Source of the DNA: Rhodoblastus sp963703385
GTDB taxonomy: Bacteria; Pseudomonadota; Alphaproteobacteria; Rhizobiales; Beijerinckiaceae
Direction: 5' to 3'
Assembly: GCA_963703385.1 (NCBI GenBank)
Contig: OY969816.1
Coordinates: forward strand, 3,782,001-3,846,000
Length of the DNA stretch: 64,000 nucleotides
Both the position numbers and the translations under genes were made by a program. Shown here piece by piece: positions 1-10,551 of the stretch; position 1 is the stretch's first letter; every line of letters starts with the position of its first letter. The notes below the pieces were generated by a model. The model searched no databases. It was not told where the DNA came from and saw only the letters and a list, made by a program, of their open reading frames with translations.

Positions 1-2
1 CC

Positions 3-581
3 AAGGGCCATCATTTCCCGCATCTGACTTTGGTCGGCGTGGTGGACGCGGACATCGGGCTGGCGAACGGCGATCCGCGCGCCGCCGAGCGGACGTTTCA
101 GCTGCTCAATCAGGTGGCGGGCCGGGCCGGGCGCGGAGAGCGGCCGGGGCGCGCCTTGCTGCAGACATTTCAACCCGATCACCCGGTGCTCCGGGCGTTG
201 TTGTCCGGCGATGTCGAGCGCTTTTACCGCGAGGAGACCGAGGTCCGCCGCGCCGGCGGCCTGCCGCCCTTCGGCCGGCTCGCCGCAGTCGTCGTTTCGG
301 CGGCGGACCGGACGGCCGCCGAGTTTTTCGCCCGCGAACTGGCGCGCGCCGCCCATCGGGTTCAGGCCGAGGCCGACGGGCCGGCCGCGCAGATCGTCAT
401 TCTCGGTCCGGCTGAGGCCCCGATCGCGGTGCTGCGCGGCAGGAGCCGGTTCCGCCTGCTGGTCAAGGCCCCGCGCGCCGCCGACCTGCAAGCCTTTTTA
501 CGCGACGTTCTGGCGCGTGCTGCCAAACCGAAGGGCGGCGTGCGCGTCGCGGTGGACATCGATCCGCAGAATTTCCTGTGA
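3..581 (+). CDS. priA: Primosomal protein N' (PriA helicase), C-terminal part
   Basis: PriA is the DNA helicase that reloads the replisome at stalled forks. The window opens inside the gene, so only about 192 C-terminal residues are visible and the true start lies to the left. The reading frame is open from base 3. It carries the conserved segments VVDADIGL and LLNQVAGRAGRG (helicase motif VI region) and ends with the typical DIDPQNFL tail. The gene points towards the ATP synthase operon, with a 284-base gap. The identification rests on these motifs; the helicase core and the zinc-binding cysteines are not in view. Confidence 0.93.
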   Translation, partial: KGHHFPHLTLVGVVDADIGLANGDPRAAERTFQLLNQVAGRAGRGERPGRALLQTFQPDHPVLRALLSGDVERFYREETEVRRAGGLPPFGRLAAVVVSAADRTAAEFFARELARAAHRVQAEADGPAAQIVILGPAEAPIAVLRGRSRFRLLVKAPRAADLQAFLRDVLARAAKPKGGVRVAVDIDPQNFL

Positions 582-865
582 AAACTGCCCGAGGAATTTT
601 CCGCCGATCGTCTTTTAGTACAAGTCCCGCATGATTTTTTCGCGTTTCACCGACATGTCGCCGCAAATCCATACTTTCGTTCATGCCTCGGCGGGATGGT
701 CAGGGTTGCGCGGGCTGGCGCCCTATGTTACGGAGGCCGCGCCTTTCGGGGAGCCGCGCTTTGCCGCTCTCCGTCCCAGACAATTCAGCCCTTCGACAAG
801 ATGTGGCGACTGCCGCCGGACCGTTCGAGGGGGATGGTCGATCAATCTCGAAGGGACTTTTCCGC

Positions 866-1449
866 GTGGCTGACGTCGACGACTCACACAATTCCGCGGC
901 CAATCCGACCTCCGGCGTCGCGGAACGCTATGCCCAGGCCCTTTTTTCCCTTGCCCAGGAACAGAACGTCACCGACGCCGTCGCCGACGCGCTGGGCAAT
1001 TTCGCGGAGATGATCGAGCAAAGCGCCGATCTCGAGCGCCTCGTCCTCAGCCCGGTCTTTTCCGCCGAGGACCAGCTCAAGGCCGTTTCCGCCCTTCTCG
1101 ACAATTATGGCTTTGGCGGAATCACCGCCAATTTCATCAAGCTGGTCGCCTCGAAGCGCCGGCTGTTCGTGCTTCCCGACATGATCCGCGCCTTCCAGGC
1201 GCTGAACGACAAGGCCAAGGGCGTGACCCGCGCCGACGTCACCGTCGCCGCGCCTTTGTCGCCCCATCATGGCGCCGCGCTCGAACAGGCGCTGCGCGAG
1301 GTTTCGGGCGGCAAGACCGTCAAGGTCAACGTCAATGTCGATCCCTCGATCATTGGCGGCATCGTCGTCAAACTCGGCTCGCGCATGGTCGACGCCTCGT
1401 TGAAGACCAAGCTCAATTCGCTCCGTACACGTATGAAAGAGGTCGGCTG

Positions 1450-1450
<1 letters not shown>
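866..1450 (+). CDS. atpH: ATP synthase F1 subunit delta
   Basis: This is the delta subunit, which joins the F1 head to the peripheral stalk of ATP synthase. I place the start at GTG 866, which gives 194 residues, the normal family length, and has an AAGGGA ribosome-binding site just upstream. Longer in-frame openings would add non-conserved sequence. Visible family features are the N-terminal AERYAQALFSLA helix and the C-terminal segment with IIGGIVVKLGSRMVDAS. The stop codon shares one base with the atpA start (TGATG), which suggests translational coupling. It is the first gene of the F1 operon; the F0 genes are not in this window, as is usual in Alphaproteobacteria. Confidence 0.95.
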
Positions 1451-2982
<1,532 letters not shown>

Positions 2983-3083
2983 TCATCAACCGGGTCCGCC
3001 GTCATCGCGATGGCGGGCTCGCCTCCTGGAACGCTCCCGACTCGCAAATCGATGGAGGGAGCGGCAGCCGCTCGGATCGAACC

Positions 3084-3947
3084 ATGGCCTCGTTGAAGGA
3101 CCTCCGCACGCGCATCGCCTCGGTCAAGGCGACGCAAAAGATCACCAAGGCGATGCAGATGGTCGCCGCCGCGAAATTGCGCCGCGCCCAGTCGGCGGTC
3201 GAGGCGGCGCGTCCCTATGCCGAGCGCATGGGGACGGTGCTGACCAATCTCGCCTCGGGCTTCGAGCCCGGCGCCGGCCCCGCCTTGCTCGCCGGAAACG
3301 GCAGGAGCGAGACCCATCTTCTGGTCGTCGCCACCGCCGAGCGCGGTCTTTGCGGCGGCTTCAACACCTCCATCGTCCGCCTGGCGCGCGAACAGACGCT
3401 GGCGTTGCAGGCCGAAGGCAAGACCGTCAAGATTCTGTGCATCGGCAAGAAGGGCTACGATCAGCTTCGCCGCCAGTTCGAAAAGCAGATCGTCGATCTG
3501 ATCGACCTGCGCGCTTTGCGCCAGATCGGCTTCGAAAACGCCGATCCGATCGGCAAGAAAATCATCAAGATGTTCGAACAGGACGAATTCGACGTCGCGA
3601 CCCTGTTCTATTCCAAATTCCGCTCGGTCATTCAGCAAATTCCGACGGCGCAACGGCTGATCCCGGCGGAAATTCCGGCCGGCGTCGCCGCGGTGTGTTA
3701 CGAATTTGAGCCCGACCAGGACGATATTCTGGCGGTCCTGCTGCCGCGCAACATTTCCGTGCAGATTTTCCGCGCCCTGCTGGAAAACGCCGCGTCGGAA
3801 CAGGGCGCCCGCATGAGCGCCATGGACAACGCCACACGCAATGCGGGCGAAATGATCAAGAAGCAGACGACGATCTACAACCGGTCGCGTCAGGCGATGA
3901 TCACCAAGGAACTGATCGAAATCATCTCGGGCGCCGAAGCGCTCTGA
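3084..3947 (+). CDS. atpG: ATP synthase F1 subunit gamma
   Basis: This is the central rotor shaft of F1. The 287-residue protein starts with MASLKDLRTRIASVKATQKI, the conserved N-terminal helix. It ends with the matching C-terminal coiled-coil helix containing YNRSRQAMITKELIEIISGAEAL-type sequence. The middle segment ERGLCGGFN is the usual gamma signature. It lies between atpA and atpD in one operon, with 27 bases to atpD. The 101-base gap before it contains a small GAGCGG/CCGCTC hairpin whose role is unknown. Confidence 0.97.
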   Translation: MASLKDLRTRIASVKATQKITKAMQMVAAAKLRRAQSAVEAARPYAERMGTVLTNLASGFEPGAGPALLAGNGRSETHLLVVATAERGLCGGFNTSIVRLAREQTLALQAEGKTVKILCIGKKGYDQLRRQFEKQIVDLIDLRALRQIGFENADPIGKKIIKMFEQDEFDVATLFYSKFRSVIQQIPTAQRLIPAEIPAGVAAVCYEFEPDQDDILAVLLPRNISVQIFRALLENAASEQGARMSAMDNATRNAGEMIKKQTTIYNRSRQAMITKELIEIISGAEAL

Positions 3948-3974
3948 CCGTCATACAGAATGTGAGGACGAAAA

Positions 3975-5415
3975 ATGGCTGATCTTCCCCATGGCCACGT
4001 CACCCAGGTCATCGGCGCCGTCGTCGACGTCAAGTTCGAAGGCCACCTGCCGGAAATCCTGAACGCGTTGGAGACGACCAACAACGGCCAGCGTCTGGTG
4101 CTCGAAGTCGCCCAGCATCTCGGTGAGAACTCGGTGCGCTGCATCGCCATGGACGTGTCCGAAGGTCTGGTGCGCGGCCAGCCGGTGCGCGACACCGGCG
4201 CCCCGATCGCCGTTCCCGTCGGCGACGGCACCCTCGGCCGCATCATCAACGTCATCGGCGAGCCGGTCGACGAAGCCGGTCCCGTGCCGAACGAAGGCCT
4301 GCGCGCCATCCACCAGCCGGCCCCGTCCTATGCCGAACAGGCGACCGAGGCCCAGATCCTCGAAACCGGCATCAAGGTCGTGGACCTGCTGGCGCCTTAC
4401 GCCAAGGGCGGCAAGATCGGCCTGTTCGGCGGCGCGGGCGTCGGCAAGACCGTGCTGATCATGGAGCTGATCAACAATATCGCCAAGGCGCACGGCGGCT
4501 ATTCGGTGTTCGCCGGCGTCGGCGAGCGCACCCGCGAAGGCAACGACCTCTATCACGAGATGATCGAGGGCGGCGTCAACAAGGACCCCAAGGAAAACAA
4601 CGGCTCCACTGCGGGCTCCAAATGCGCCCTCGTTTACGGCCAGATGAACGAGCCCCCGGGCGCCCGCGCCCGCGTCGCGCTGACCGGTCTGACCGTCGCC
4701 GAACATTTCCGCGACAAGGGCCAGGACGTGCTGTTCTTCGTCGACAACATCTTCCGCTTCACCCAGGCGGGCTCGGAAGTGTCGGCGCTGCTCGGCCGCA
4801 TCCCCTCGGCGGTGGGCTATCAGCCGACCCTCGCGACCGACATGGGCATGCTGCAGGAGCGCATCACCACCACCACCAAGGGTTCGATCACCTCGGTGCA
4901 GGCGATCTACGTTCCTGCGGACGATCTGACCGACCCGGCGCCGGCCACCTCCTTCGCCCATCTGGACGCCACGACGGTGTTGTCCCGCTCGATCGCGGAA
5001 AAAGGCATTTATCCGGCGGTCGATCCGCTCGAACTCGACCTCGCGCATGCTTTCCCCGCTGATCGTCGGCGAAGAGCATTACGACATCGCGCGAAAGGTG
5101 CAATCCACCTTGCAGCGTTACAAGTCGCTGCAGGACATCATCGCCATTCTCGGCATGGACGAATTGTCGGAAGAGGACAAGCTGGTCGTCGCTCGCGCGC
5201 GTAAAATCGAGCGCTTCCTGTCGCAGCCCTTCCATGTCGCGGAAGTGTTCACCGGCTCGCCGGGCAAGCTGGTCTCGCTTGCCGACACGATCAAGGGTTT
5301 TAAAGGCTTGGTCGAGGGTCAGTACGACCATCTGCCGGAAGCGGCCTTCTACATGGTCGGCTCGATCGAGGAAGCCGTCGAGAAGGCGCAGAAGCTCGCG
5401 GCTCAGGCGGCCTGA
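3975..5415 (+). CDS. atpD: ATP synthase F1 subunit beta, interrupted by a one-base frameshift
   Basis: This is the catalytic beta subunit of F1. Walker A (GGAGVGKT) is near residue 155, followed by the DNIFRFTQAGSEVSALLGR and GYQPTLATDMG signatures. As written, the frame breaks at about 5032. Upstream it reads IYPAVDPLELDLAHA instead of the conserved IYPAVDPLDSTSRMLSP. Deleting one A of GAA at 5031-5033 restores that sequence exactly and joins the frame to the distal part (MLSPLIVGEEHY to KLAAQAA). The corrected product is 479 residues, the normal length. Because the gene is essential and everything else is intact, I treat this as a probable sequence error, not a pseudogene. A GAGG ribosome-binding site precedes ATG 3975. 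Confidence 0.95.
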
Positions 5416-5466
5416 TAGCAGGCCCTAAGGGGTCGGCGTGGGCGCAAGCCCAGGTTGGAGAGTGTG

Positions 5467-5871
5467 ATGACGACTTTTCACTTCGAGCTGGTTTCGCCGG
5501 AAAAGCTGCTGTTTTCGGGTGAAGTCGAGTCGGTGGTCGTGCCGGGCGTCGAAGGCCAGTTCACGGTCCTGAAGGATCATGCCCCGGTCATGTCCATCCT
5601 CAAGGCGGGGATCGTCGAAATCTTCCCGACCGCCAACAGGGCGCCGGAAAGGCTCGTCGTGAGCGGCGGTTTCGCCGATGTCGCGGCGAGCGGCCTGACC
5701 CTTCTCGCCGATCAGGCGACGCCGCTGGAGCAGTTCGACACGACGCAGCTCGCGCAGGAAATCAGGGACGCCGAGGAAGATCTCGCCGACGCCAAGACGG
5801 ACGAGGAGATGAAGGTCGCGTCGGAAAAACTCGACCAGCTCAACGAGCTGAAGGCCGTGATCGGGGTGTAA
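5467..5871 (+). CDS. atpC: ATP synthase F1 subunit epsilon
   Basis: This is the epsilon subunit, which couples the rotor to the c-ring and inhibits ATP hydrolysis. I choose ATG 5467 (MTTFHFELVSPEKLLFSGEV), with GGAG seven bases upstream, over an earlier in-frame TTG at 5455. The product is 134 residues. The N-terminal beta-sandwich is conserved (VVPGVEGQFTVLKDHAPVMS). The C-terminal helical domain is present (EEDLADAKTDEEMKVASEKL). It is the last gene of the operon and is followed by a strong intrinsic terminator. Confidence 0.95.
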   Translation: MTTFHFELVSPEKLLFSGEVESVVVPGVEGQFTVLKDHAPVMSILKAGIVEIFPTANRAPERLVVSGGFADVAASGLTLLADQATPLEQFDTTQLAQEIRDAEEDLADAKTDEEMKVASEKLDQLNELKAVIGV

Positions 5872-5895
5872 GGCTCAAGGCAGAGATTTTGGAAC

Positions 5896-5922
5896 GCGCC
5901 TGTCCTGCGACAGGCGCTTTTT
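5896..5922 (+). terminator. Rho-independent terminator of the atpHAGDC operon
   Basis: A perfect 9-bp stem (GCGCCTGTC / GACAGGCGC) with a CTGC loop is followed by five T residues, 25 bases after the atpC stop. The group II intron begins three bases after the T-tract, so this hairpin is also the likely insertion target of the intron. Confidence 0.9.
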
Positions 5923-6372
5923 CATGTGCGCCCAGCATGGGCGCATTCTTGTGGGTGGAAGTCCCACCGTAAGCTGGTCACGGCAAACGAAGTGAAGCGC
6001 AACTGCGGAAGGGTGACCGACCGTGGGGAGGAAGCGTGGATCGAAGCTGCGGGCCGATGAACAAGAACCGGATAGAAGGCGCTGCCGACCAGGGCGAGCG
6101 GGCATGAAACCGCGAAGCTCTCGTGATCAAAGGGAAGCGGCGTAAATCCGGCGGTCGCGCAGTGAAGGAATGCGCTCTTACCTGGGGAGGTCTCGCCTCA
6201 CGCCTGAAAGGGCGACGGTGTCGAGCCGGAGCGAGAAGTCAGCAGAGGTCGTAGTAGTTGGTGGGAGACCGCTGGCGAAGGGCCGAACGAGGGAAAGTGT
6301 TCGACGCCGTGTCGATGCGGAGCACATTGCATCAGATGCCTGTGCAAACAGGGCGGTCCGGGACAGCGGGCG

Positions 6373-7677
6373 GTGAAGCCGCGCGCGAACTCGAACAGCG
6401 ATGAAGTGCTCGGCCCGCGACATGAGACGGGCGACACAGGGTCGGGGCTGCTACAAGCGGCTCTGACGCGGGAGAACCTGCAACAGGCTTGGAAACGGGT
6501 GCGGTCCAACAAAGGGGCGGCCGGTGTTGACGGTCTGAATATCGACCAGACCGCCGAATATCTGCGCGCCGCATGGCCCACGATCCGCGAACAATTGTTG
6601 TCAGGCAGGTACCGGCCGATGCCGGTGCGACGGGTGACGATCCCGAAACCTGATGGCGGCGAGCGTGAGCTTGGCATCCCGACGGTGACGGATCGGCTGA
6701 TCCAGCAGGCGTTGCTACAAGTCCTGCAACCCATCCTTGACCCAAGCTTCAGCAAACACAGCTACGGTTTCCGTCCTGGTCGAAGCGCGCATGACGCCGT
6801 ACTCGCGGCGCAATCATACGTGCAATCGGGCCGGCAAATCGTGGTGGATGTGGACCTGGAGAAATTCTTCGATCGGGTCAATCACGACATCCTCATCGAC
6901 CGCCTGCGAAAGCGGATCGTGGACGCCGGTGTCATCCGGTTGGTCCGGGTCTACTTGCACAGCGGGATCATGGCGGATGGCGTGATCCTGGAGCGCGCGA
7001 AAGGAACTCCGCAAGGAGGGCCGCTCTCGCCGCTGCTGGCGAATGTCCTGCTCGATGAGGTGGACAAGGAGTTGGAGCGTCGAGGCCATTACTTCGTGCG
7101 CTATGCCGACGACGCGAACGTCTATGTTCGTAGCCGGAAAGCGGGCGAACGGGTGATGGCGCTGCTTCGACGGCTGTATGGCGCACTGCGTCTCACGGTC
7201 AACGAAGCCAAAAGCGCGGTGGCGAGCGTGTTTGGCCGCAAGTTCCTAGGCTACAGCTTCTGGACGGCCCCAGGGGGCGCGGTCAAGCGAGGGGTCGCCG
7301 CCAAGCCGATGGCGACGTTCAAACAACGCATCCGGCAACTCACCCGCCGCTCAGGCGGGCGCGGCATGCAGGATGTGGTGGACCGCTTACGGACTTACGT
7401 CCTGGGATGGAAGGCTTACTTCCGATTGGCGCAAACACCGAAGGTCTGGCTAAAACTGGATCAATGGATGCGCCACCGGCTGCGGGCCATCCAGCTTAAG
7501 CAGTGGAAACGCGGCAAGACCATGCACCAAGAACTGCTGGCGCTCGGAGCCAAACCCAACGTGGCGCGAACAATCGCGGCAAACAGCCGCCGCTGGTGGC
7601 GCAACAGTGGGCTCCTCCTTAACGCCGTGCTGACTCTGCAATGGTTGGACAAGCTGGGGATGCCCCGTCTCTCCTAA
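6373..7677 (+). CDS. ltrA: Group II intron reverse transcriptase/maturase (LtrA-type)
   Basis: The 434-residue protein helps the intron fold and splice, and copies it into new DNA sites. The reverse-transcriptase palm motifs are clear: VDVDLEKFFDRVNHD, GTPQGGPLSPLLANVLLDE and the catalytic YADD at residues 244-247. The maturase (X) domain follows, with YFRLAQTPKVWLKLDQWMRHRLR. There is no C-terminal HNH endonuclease, so mobility would be endonuclease-independent. The start is GTG 6373; no later start keeps the N-terminal RT-0 region. The frame is intact, so the intron may still be active. Confidence 0.95.
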   Translation: MKPRANSNSDEVLGPRHETGDTGSGLLQAALTRENLQQAWKRVRSNKGAAGVDGLNIDQTAEYLRAAWPTIREQLLSGRYRPMPVRRVTIPKPDGGERELGIPTVTDRLIQQALLQVLQPILDPSFSKHSYGFRPGRSAHDAVLAAQSYVQSGRQIVVDVDLEKFFDRVNHDILIDRLRKRIVDAGVIRLVRVYLHSGIMADGVILERAKGTPQGGPLSPLLANVLLDEVDKELERRGHYFVRYADDANVYVRSRKAGERVMALLRRLYGALRLTVNEAKSAVASVFGRKFLGYSFWTAPGGAVKRGVAAKPMATFKQRIRQLTRRSGGRGMQDVVDRLRTYVLGWKAYFRLAQTPKVWLKLDQWMRHRLRAIQLKQWKRGKTMHQELLALGAKPNVARTIAANSRRWWRNSGLLLNAVLTLQWLDKLGMPRLS

Positions 7678-7691
7678 CCTCAATCCCTCGA

Positions 7692-7723
7692 ACCGCCCGG
7701 TGCGGACCCGCATGCCGGGTGGT
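7692..7723 (+). ncRNA. Group II intron domain V hairpin
   Basis: An ACCGCCCGG / CCGGGTGGT long-stem hairpin with the inner CGGACCCG segment fits the catalytic domain V of group II introns. It lies just after the maturase gene and before a domain VI hairpin (GCGATCC / GGATCGC at about 7734-7752). Confidence 0.75.
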
Positions 7724-7766
7724 GTGGCAGGGGTGCGATCCGACAGGATCGCCCTCTATGCCTATT

Positions 7767-8075
7767 TCAAAATCTGAAATAATATCCCGGTCTGGTTTTC
7801 CAGCCGAGCGCAAGCATGCAGGCGGCGTGTTCGGGCGTCGGGCTTTGCGCATAGCCGTAAAGGTCGCCCTCGGGCATGGTGGCGATCTTGTCCAGATAGG
7901 CGTTGCGGAACGGATCGAATCTGGCGCAATCATAGAGAGCCCTGCGCAGGGACCGCTCCGGCGTCCGCGCGTCTTCGGGCAGGAAGATCGAGGCGGGGAC
8001 GGTGGCCGGCGCCACGAAATTGCATCCGCTCAAGGTTGCGCCGAGCAGCAGGGGCGCCAGCAGAATTGTCTTCAT
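7767..8075 (-). CDS. Small predicted lipoprotein
   Basis: The 102-residue protein has an N-terminal signal sequence (KTILLAPLLLGATLSGC) ending in the lipobox LSGC, so Cys18 should be lipidated and the protein membrane-anchored. The rest is soluble and rich in Arg, Pro and Tyr, with no motif I recognise. Its stop codon is one base from the 3' end of the group II intron, so the intron now occupies the place of its original downstream region. It lies 30 bases after ubiG on the same strand and may be cotranscribed. The function is unknown. Confidence 0.75.
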   Translation of the reverse strand: MKTILLAPLLLGATLSGCNFVAPATVPASIFLPEDARTPERSLRRALYDCARFDPFRNAYLDKIATMPEGDLYGYAQSPTPEHAACMLALGWKTRPGYYFRF

Positions 8076-8105
8076 TCCGGCGCCTGTTCCCGTCGTTTCG
8101 CGCGA

Positions 8106-8879
8106 TCACCCCGGCGGACGCTCCAGCGCGATCAGGTAATTCACGTCCATGTCGCCCGAGAGCCGCCATTGGTCGGAAATTGGGTGATAGACCATTCCGG
8201 CGCGGTCGATTTCCTTGAGCCCGCAGCTCTCCAGCGGCTTCAAGATTTCATATGGCCGCAGAAACTTGCGCCAATCATGCGTGCCAGGTTCGACCCAGCG
8301 CAGGACATATTCGGCGCCGACAATGGCGAGGGCGTAACTCTTCAGGGTGCGGTTGAGCGTGGCGCCGACAAACAGCCCGCCCGGCCGCACCAGCGCGGCG
8401 GCGGCGGCCAGAAACCCTTTCACATCGGCGACATGCTCCAGCACTTCCATGGCGAGCACGGCGTCGAAGGTTTCGCCGGAACGGCTGAGCGCCTCGACCG
8501 TCGCCGGCCGGTAGTCGATCTCAAGGTCCCCGACCGCGGCGTGGCGGCGGGCGGCGGCGATATTCTCGTCCGAGGGGTCTGCGCCCGTCACTTGCGCGCC
8601 CAAAACGGCGAGCAATTCGGACAGCAGGCCGCCGCCGCAGCCAAGGTCCATGACCCGCAATCCGCGGAGCGGCTTTTCGGCCTTGCGGTCGCGCGGCTTG
8701 GTCCCGTCGGGGAAATGGGCGCAGAAAAGGTTGCGCAAATAAAGCACGCGCGTGGGGTTGATCTGGTGGAGGGCGCGCTGCGGCCCGTTGGGATCCCACC
8801 AGGCGTCGCCGAGCCTGGCGAATCGCGCCAGTTCGTCCTGATCGACGCTGCCGGCCGCTTCGCCATGAAATTCCACCAT
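8106..8879 (-). CDS. ubiG: Ubiquinone biosynthesis O-methyltransferase UbiG
   Basis: UbiG carries out both O-methylations of ubiquinone synthesis using S-adenosylmethionine. ATG 8879 gives 257 residues; a TTG twelve bases earlier is a less likely start. The SAM-binding motif I is VMDLGCGGGLLSE, and the UbiG-specific WWDPNGPQRALHQINP and MEVLEHVADV segments are present. The gene is divergent from lysC, the usual arrangement in Alphaproteobacteria. Confidence 0.95.
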   Translation of the reverse strand: MVEFHGEAAGSVDQDELARFARLGDAWWDPNGPQRALHQINPTRVLYLRNLFCAHFPDGTKPRDRKAEKPLRGLRVMDLGCGGGLLSELLAVLGAQVTGADPSDENIAAARRHAAVGDLEIDYRPATVEALSRSGETFDAVLAMEVLEHVADVKGFLAAAAALVRPGGLFVGATLNRTLKSYALAIVGAEYVLRWVEPGTHDWRKFLRPYEILKPLESCGLKEIDRAGMVYHPISDQWRLSGDMDVNYLIALERPPG

Positions 8880-9078
8880 GTCGCGCTCCAAACTTTTCCT
8901 TCACACGTTGACACAATCCATGCGCCCCGTCATGTATAGCCGCCCCGCGCCGACGGCGCGAGTTTTCAGTCTTTTGCGCGCGAAACAGCGAAGGAAAAGG
9001 CTCGAAGGCCGAGGCGGCGCCTCCGGGTCCCGCGGCGGCGTGTCCGGAAAATGATCGAGAGAGCGGTTTCAGGCTGAT

Positions 9079-10314
9079 ATGGCGCGTCTGGTGATGAAAT
9101 TTGGCGGCACTTCGGTCGCCAATGTCGAACAAATCCGTAATGTGGCGCGCCAAGTGAAGCGCGAGATCGACGAGGGCCACGAGGTCGCGGTCGTCGTCTC
9201 GGCCATGTCCGGCAAGACCAACGAACTGGTCGGCTGGGTCAACGAGGCCAACCAGCTTTTCGACCCGCGCGAATATGACGCCGTGGTCGCCTCCGGCGAA
9301 CAGGTCACCTCCGGCCTGCTCGCCATCGTCCTTCAGCAAATGGGCATGGCGGCCCGCTCCTGGCAGGGCTGGCAAATTCCGATCGAAACCAATGGCGCCC
9401 ATCGCTCGGCGCGCATCGCCCGCATCGACGGCGCCGGATTGATCGAGGGCTTCGGGCGCCGGCAAGTCGCCGTGATCGCCGGCTTCCAGGGCGTCGATCC
9501 GGCGACCGGCCGGGTGTCCACGCTCGGGCGCGGCGGCTCGGACACCAGCGCCGTCGCGATCGCGGCGGCGATCCATGCCGATCGCTGCGACATTTACACC
9601 GATGTCGACGGCGTCTACACCACCGACCCGCGCATCGTTCCCAAGGCGCGGCGGCTTGACAGGATCGCCTTCGAGGAAATGCTGGAGATGGCGTCGCTGG
9701 GGGCCAAGGTGCTTCAGGTGCGCTCCGTCGAAATGGCGATGGTTTACGGGGTCAAGACCTTCGTGCGGTCGTCGTTCGACGATCCGGCCAACCCTCAGCC
9801 CGGCACGCTGATTTGCAACGAGGAGGATATTGTGGAAGAGCAGGTCGTCACCGGAATCGCCTTTTCCAAGGATGAGGCGCAGCTCACCTTGCGCAAGGTG
9901 GCGGACAAGCCGGGCGTCGCGGCGGCGATCTTCCAGCCCCTCGCCCAGGCCAATATCAACGTCGACATGATCATCCAGGTGGTCTCGGACGACGCCCGGA
10001 CGACCGACATCACCTTCACCGTCCCCACCGCCGAATTCGAGCGCGCCCGCGCGATCCTCGAAAAGGCCAAGGACGAGATCGGCTATTCGACGCTCCAGGC
10101 TTCGACCGATGTGGTGAAGATTTCGGCGATTGGCGTGGGCATGCGCAGCCATACCGGCGTCGCCGCCGACGCCTTCCGCGCCTTGGCCGAGAAGGGGATC
10201 AATATTCGCGCGATCACCACCTCCGAGATCAAGTTCTCGGTCCTGATCGACGCCGCCTATACCGAGCTTGCGGTGCGCACGCTGCATTCGCTCTACGGCC
10301 TGGACAAGGCCTGA
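9079..10314 (+). CDS. lysC: Aspartate kinase
   Basis: This enzyme phosphorylates L-aspartate at the entry to lysine, threonine and methionine synthesis. The 411-residue protein has the kinase signature KFGGTSVAN at residues 7-15, the GRGGSDTSAVAIA segment and two C-terminal ACT domains. The first ACT domain contains DKPGVAAAIFQPLAQANINVD and the second GVAADAFRALAEKGINI. These normally give feedback control by lysine or threonine. It is divergent from ubiG and is followed by ptsP. Confidence 0.97.
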   Translation: MARLVMKFGGTSVANVEQIRNVARQVKREIDEGHEVAVVVSAMSGKTNELVGWVNEANQLFDPREYDAVVASGEQVTSGLLAIVLQQMGMAARSWQGWQIPIETNGAHRSARIARIDGAGLIEGFGRRQVAVIAGFQGVDPATGRVSTLGRGGSDTSAVAIAAAIHADRCDIYTDVDGVYTTDPRIVPKARRLDRIAFEEMLEMASLGAKVLQVRSVEMAMVYGVKTFVRSSFDDPANPQPGTLICNEEDIVEEQVVTGIAFSKDEAQLTLRKVADKPGVAAAIFQPLAQANINVDMIIQVVSDDARTTDITFTVPTAEFERARAILEKAKDEIGYSTLQASTDVVKISAIGVGMRSHTGVAADAFRALAEKGINIRAITTSEIKFSVLIDAAYTELAVRTLHSLYGLDKA

Positions 10315-10551
10315 CACGAATTCCGGATGAATCATTCGGAAACCGGATGAAACCGTGGACTGGCCGCGGCGCTTGACGGGAAATCGTCGTCAGCGGGAGA
10401 AATAGCGGCTAAAATCGTTCCGCGGCTCGAATCAATCCTGCTCGCGGCCCGCGTCTTGCTTCGCTTCGGGATGCGGACGACGGGCGGCGGGCGGCTCGTT
10501 AAATTCAGCAGGGGCGGACGCAAGGCGCGCCGTCCAAGTCAGGAAAAAGTC

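Larger units (their letters stand above)
5926..7765 (+). mobile_element. Group II intron, complete, with intron-encoded reverse transcriptase
   Basis: The 1,840-bp element begins with the group II 5' splice consensus GTGCG at 5926. It contains a long structured leader (domains I-IV), the reverse transcriptase gene, a recognisable domain V at 7692-7723 and a domain VI hairpin, and ends in CCTAT at 7765. The left flank is the atpC terminator, and the right flank is one base from the stop codon of the convergent lipoprotein gene. Insertion just behind a terminator hairpin and a maturase without an endonuclease domain are typical of bacterial class C introns. The class is inferred. The exact 3' end could differ by a few bases. 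Confidence 0.88.

Noticed and set aside
8908..8940. Promoter TTGACA ... TATAGC in front of lysC
   Set aside because: The spacing is 21 bases, too long for a sigma-70 promoter.
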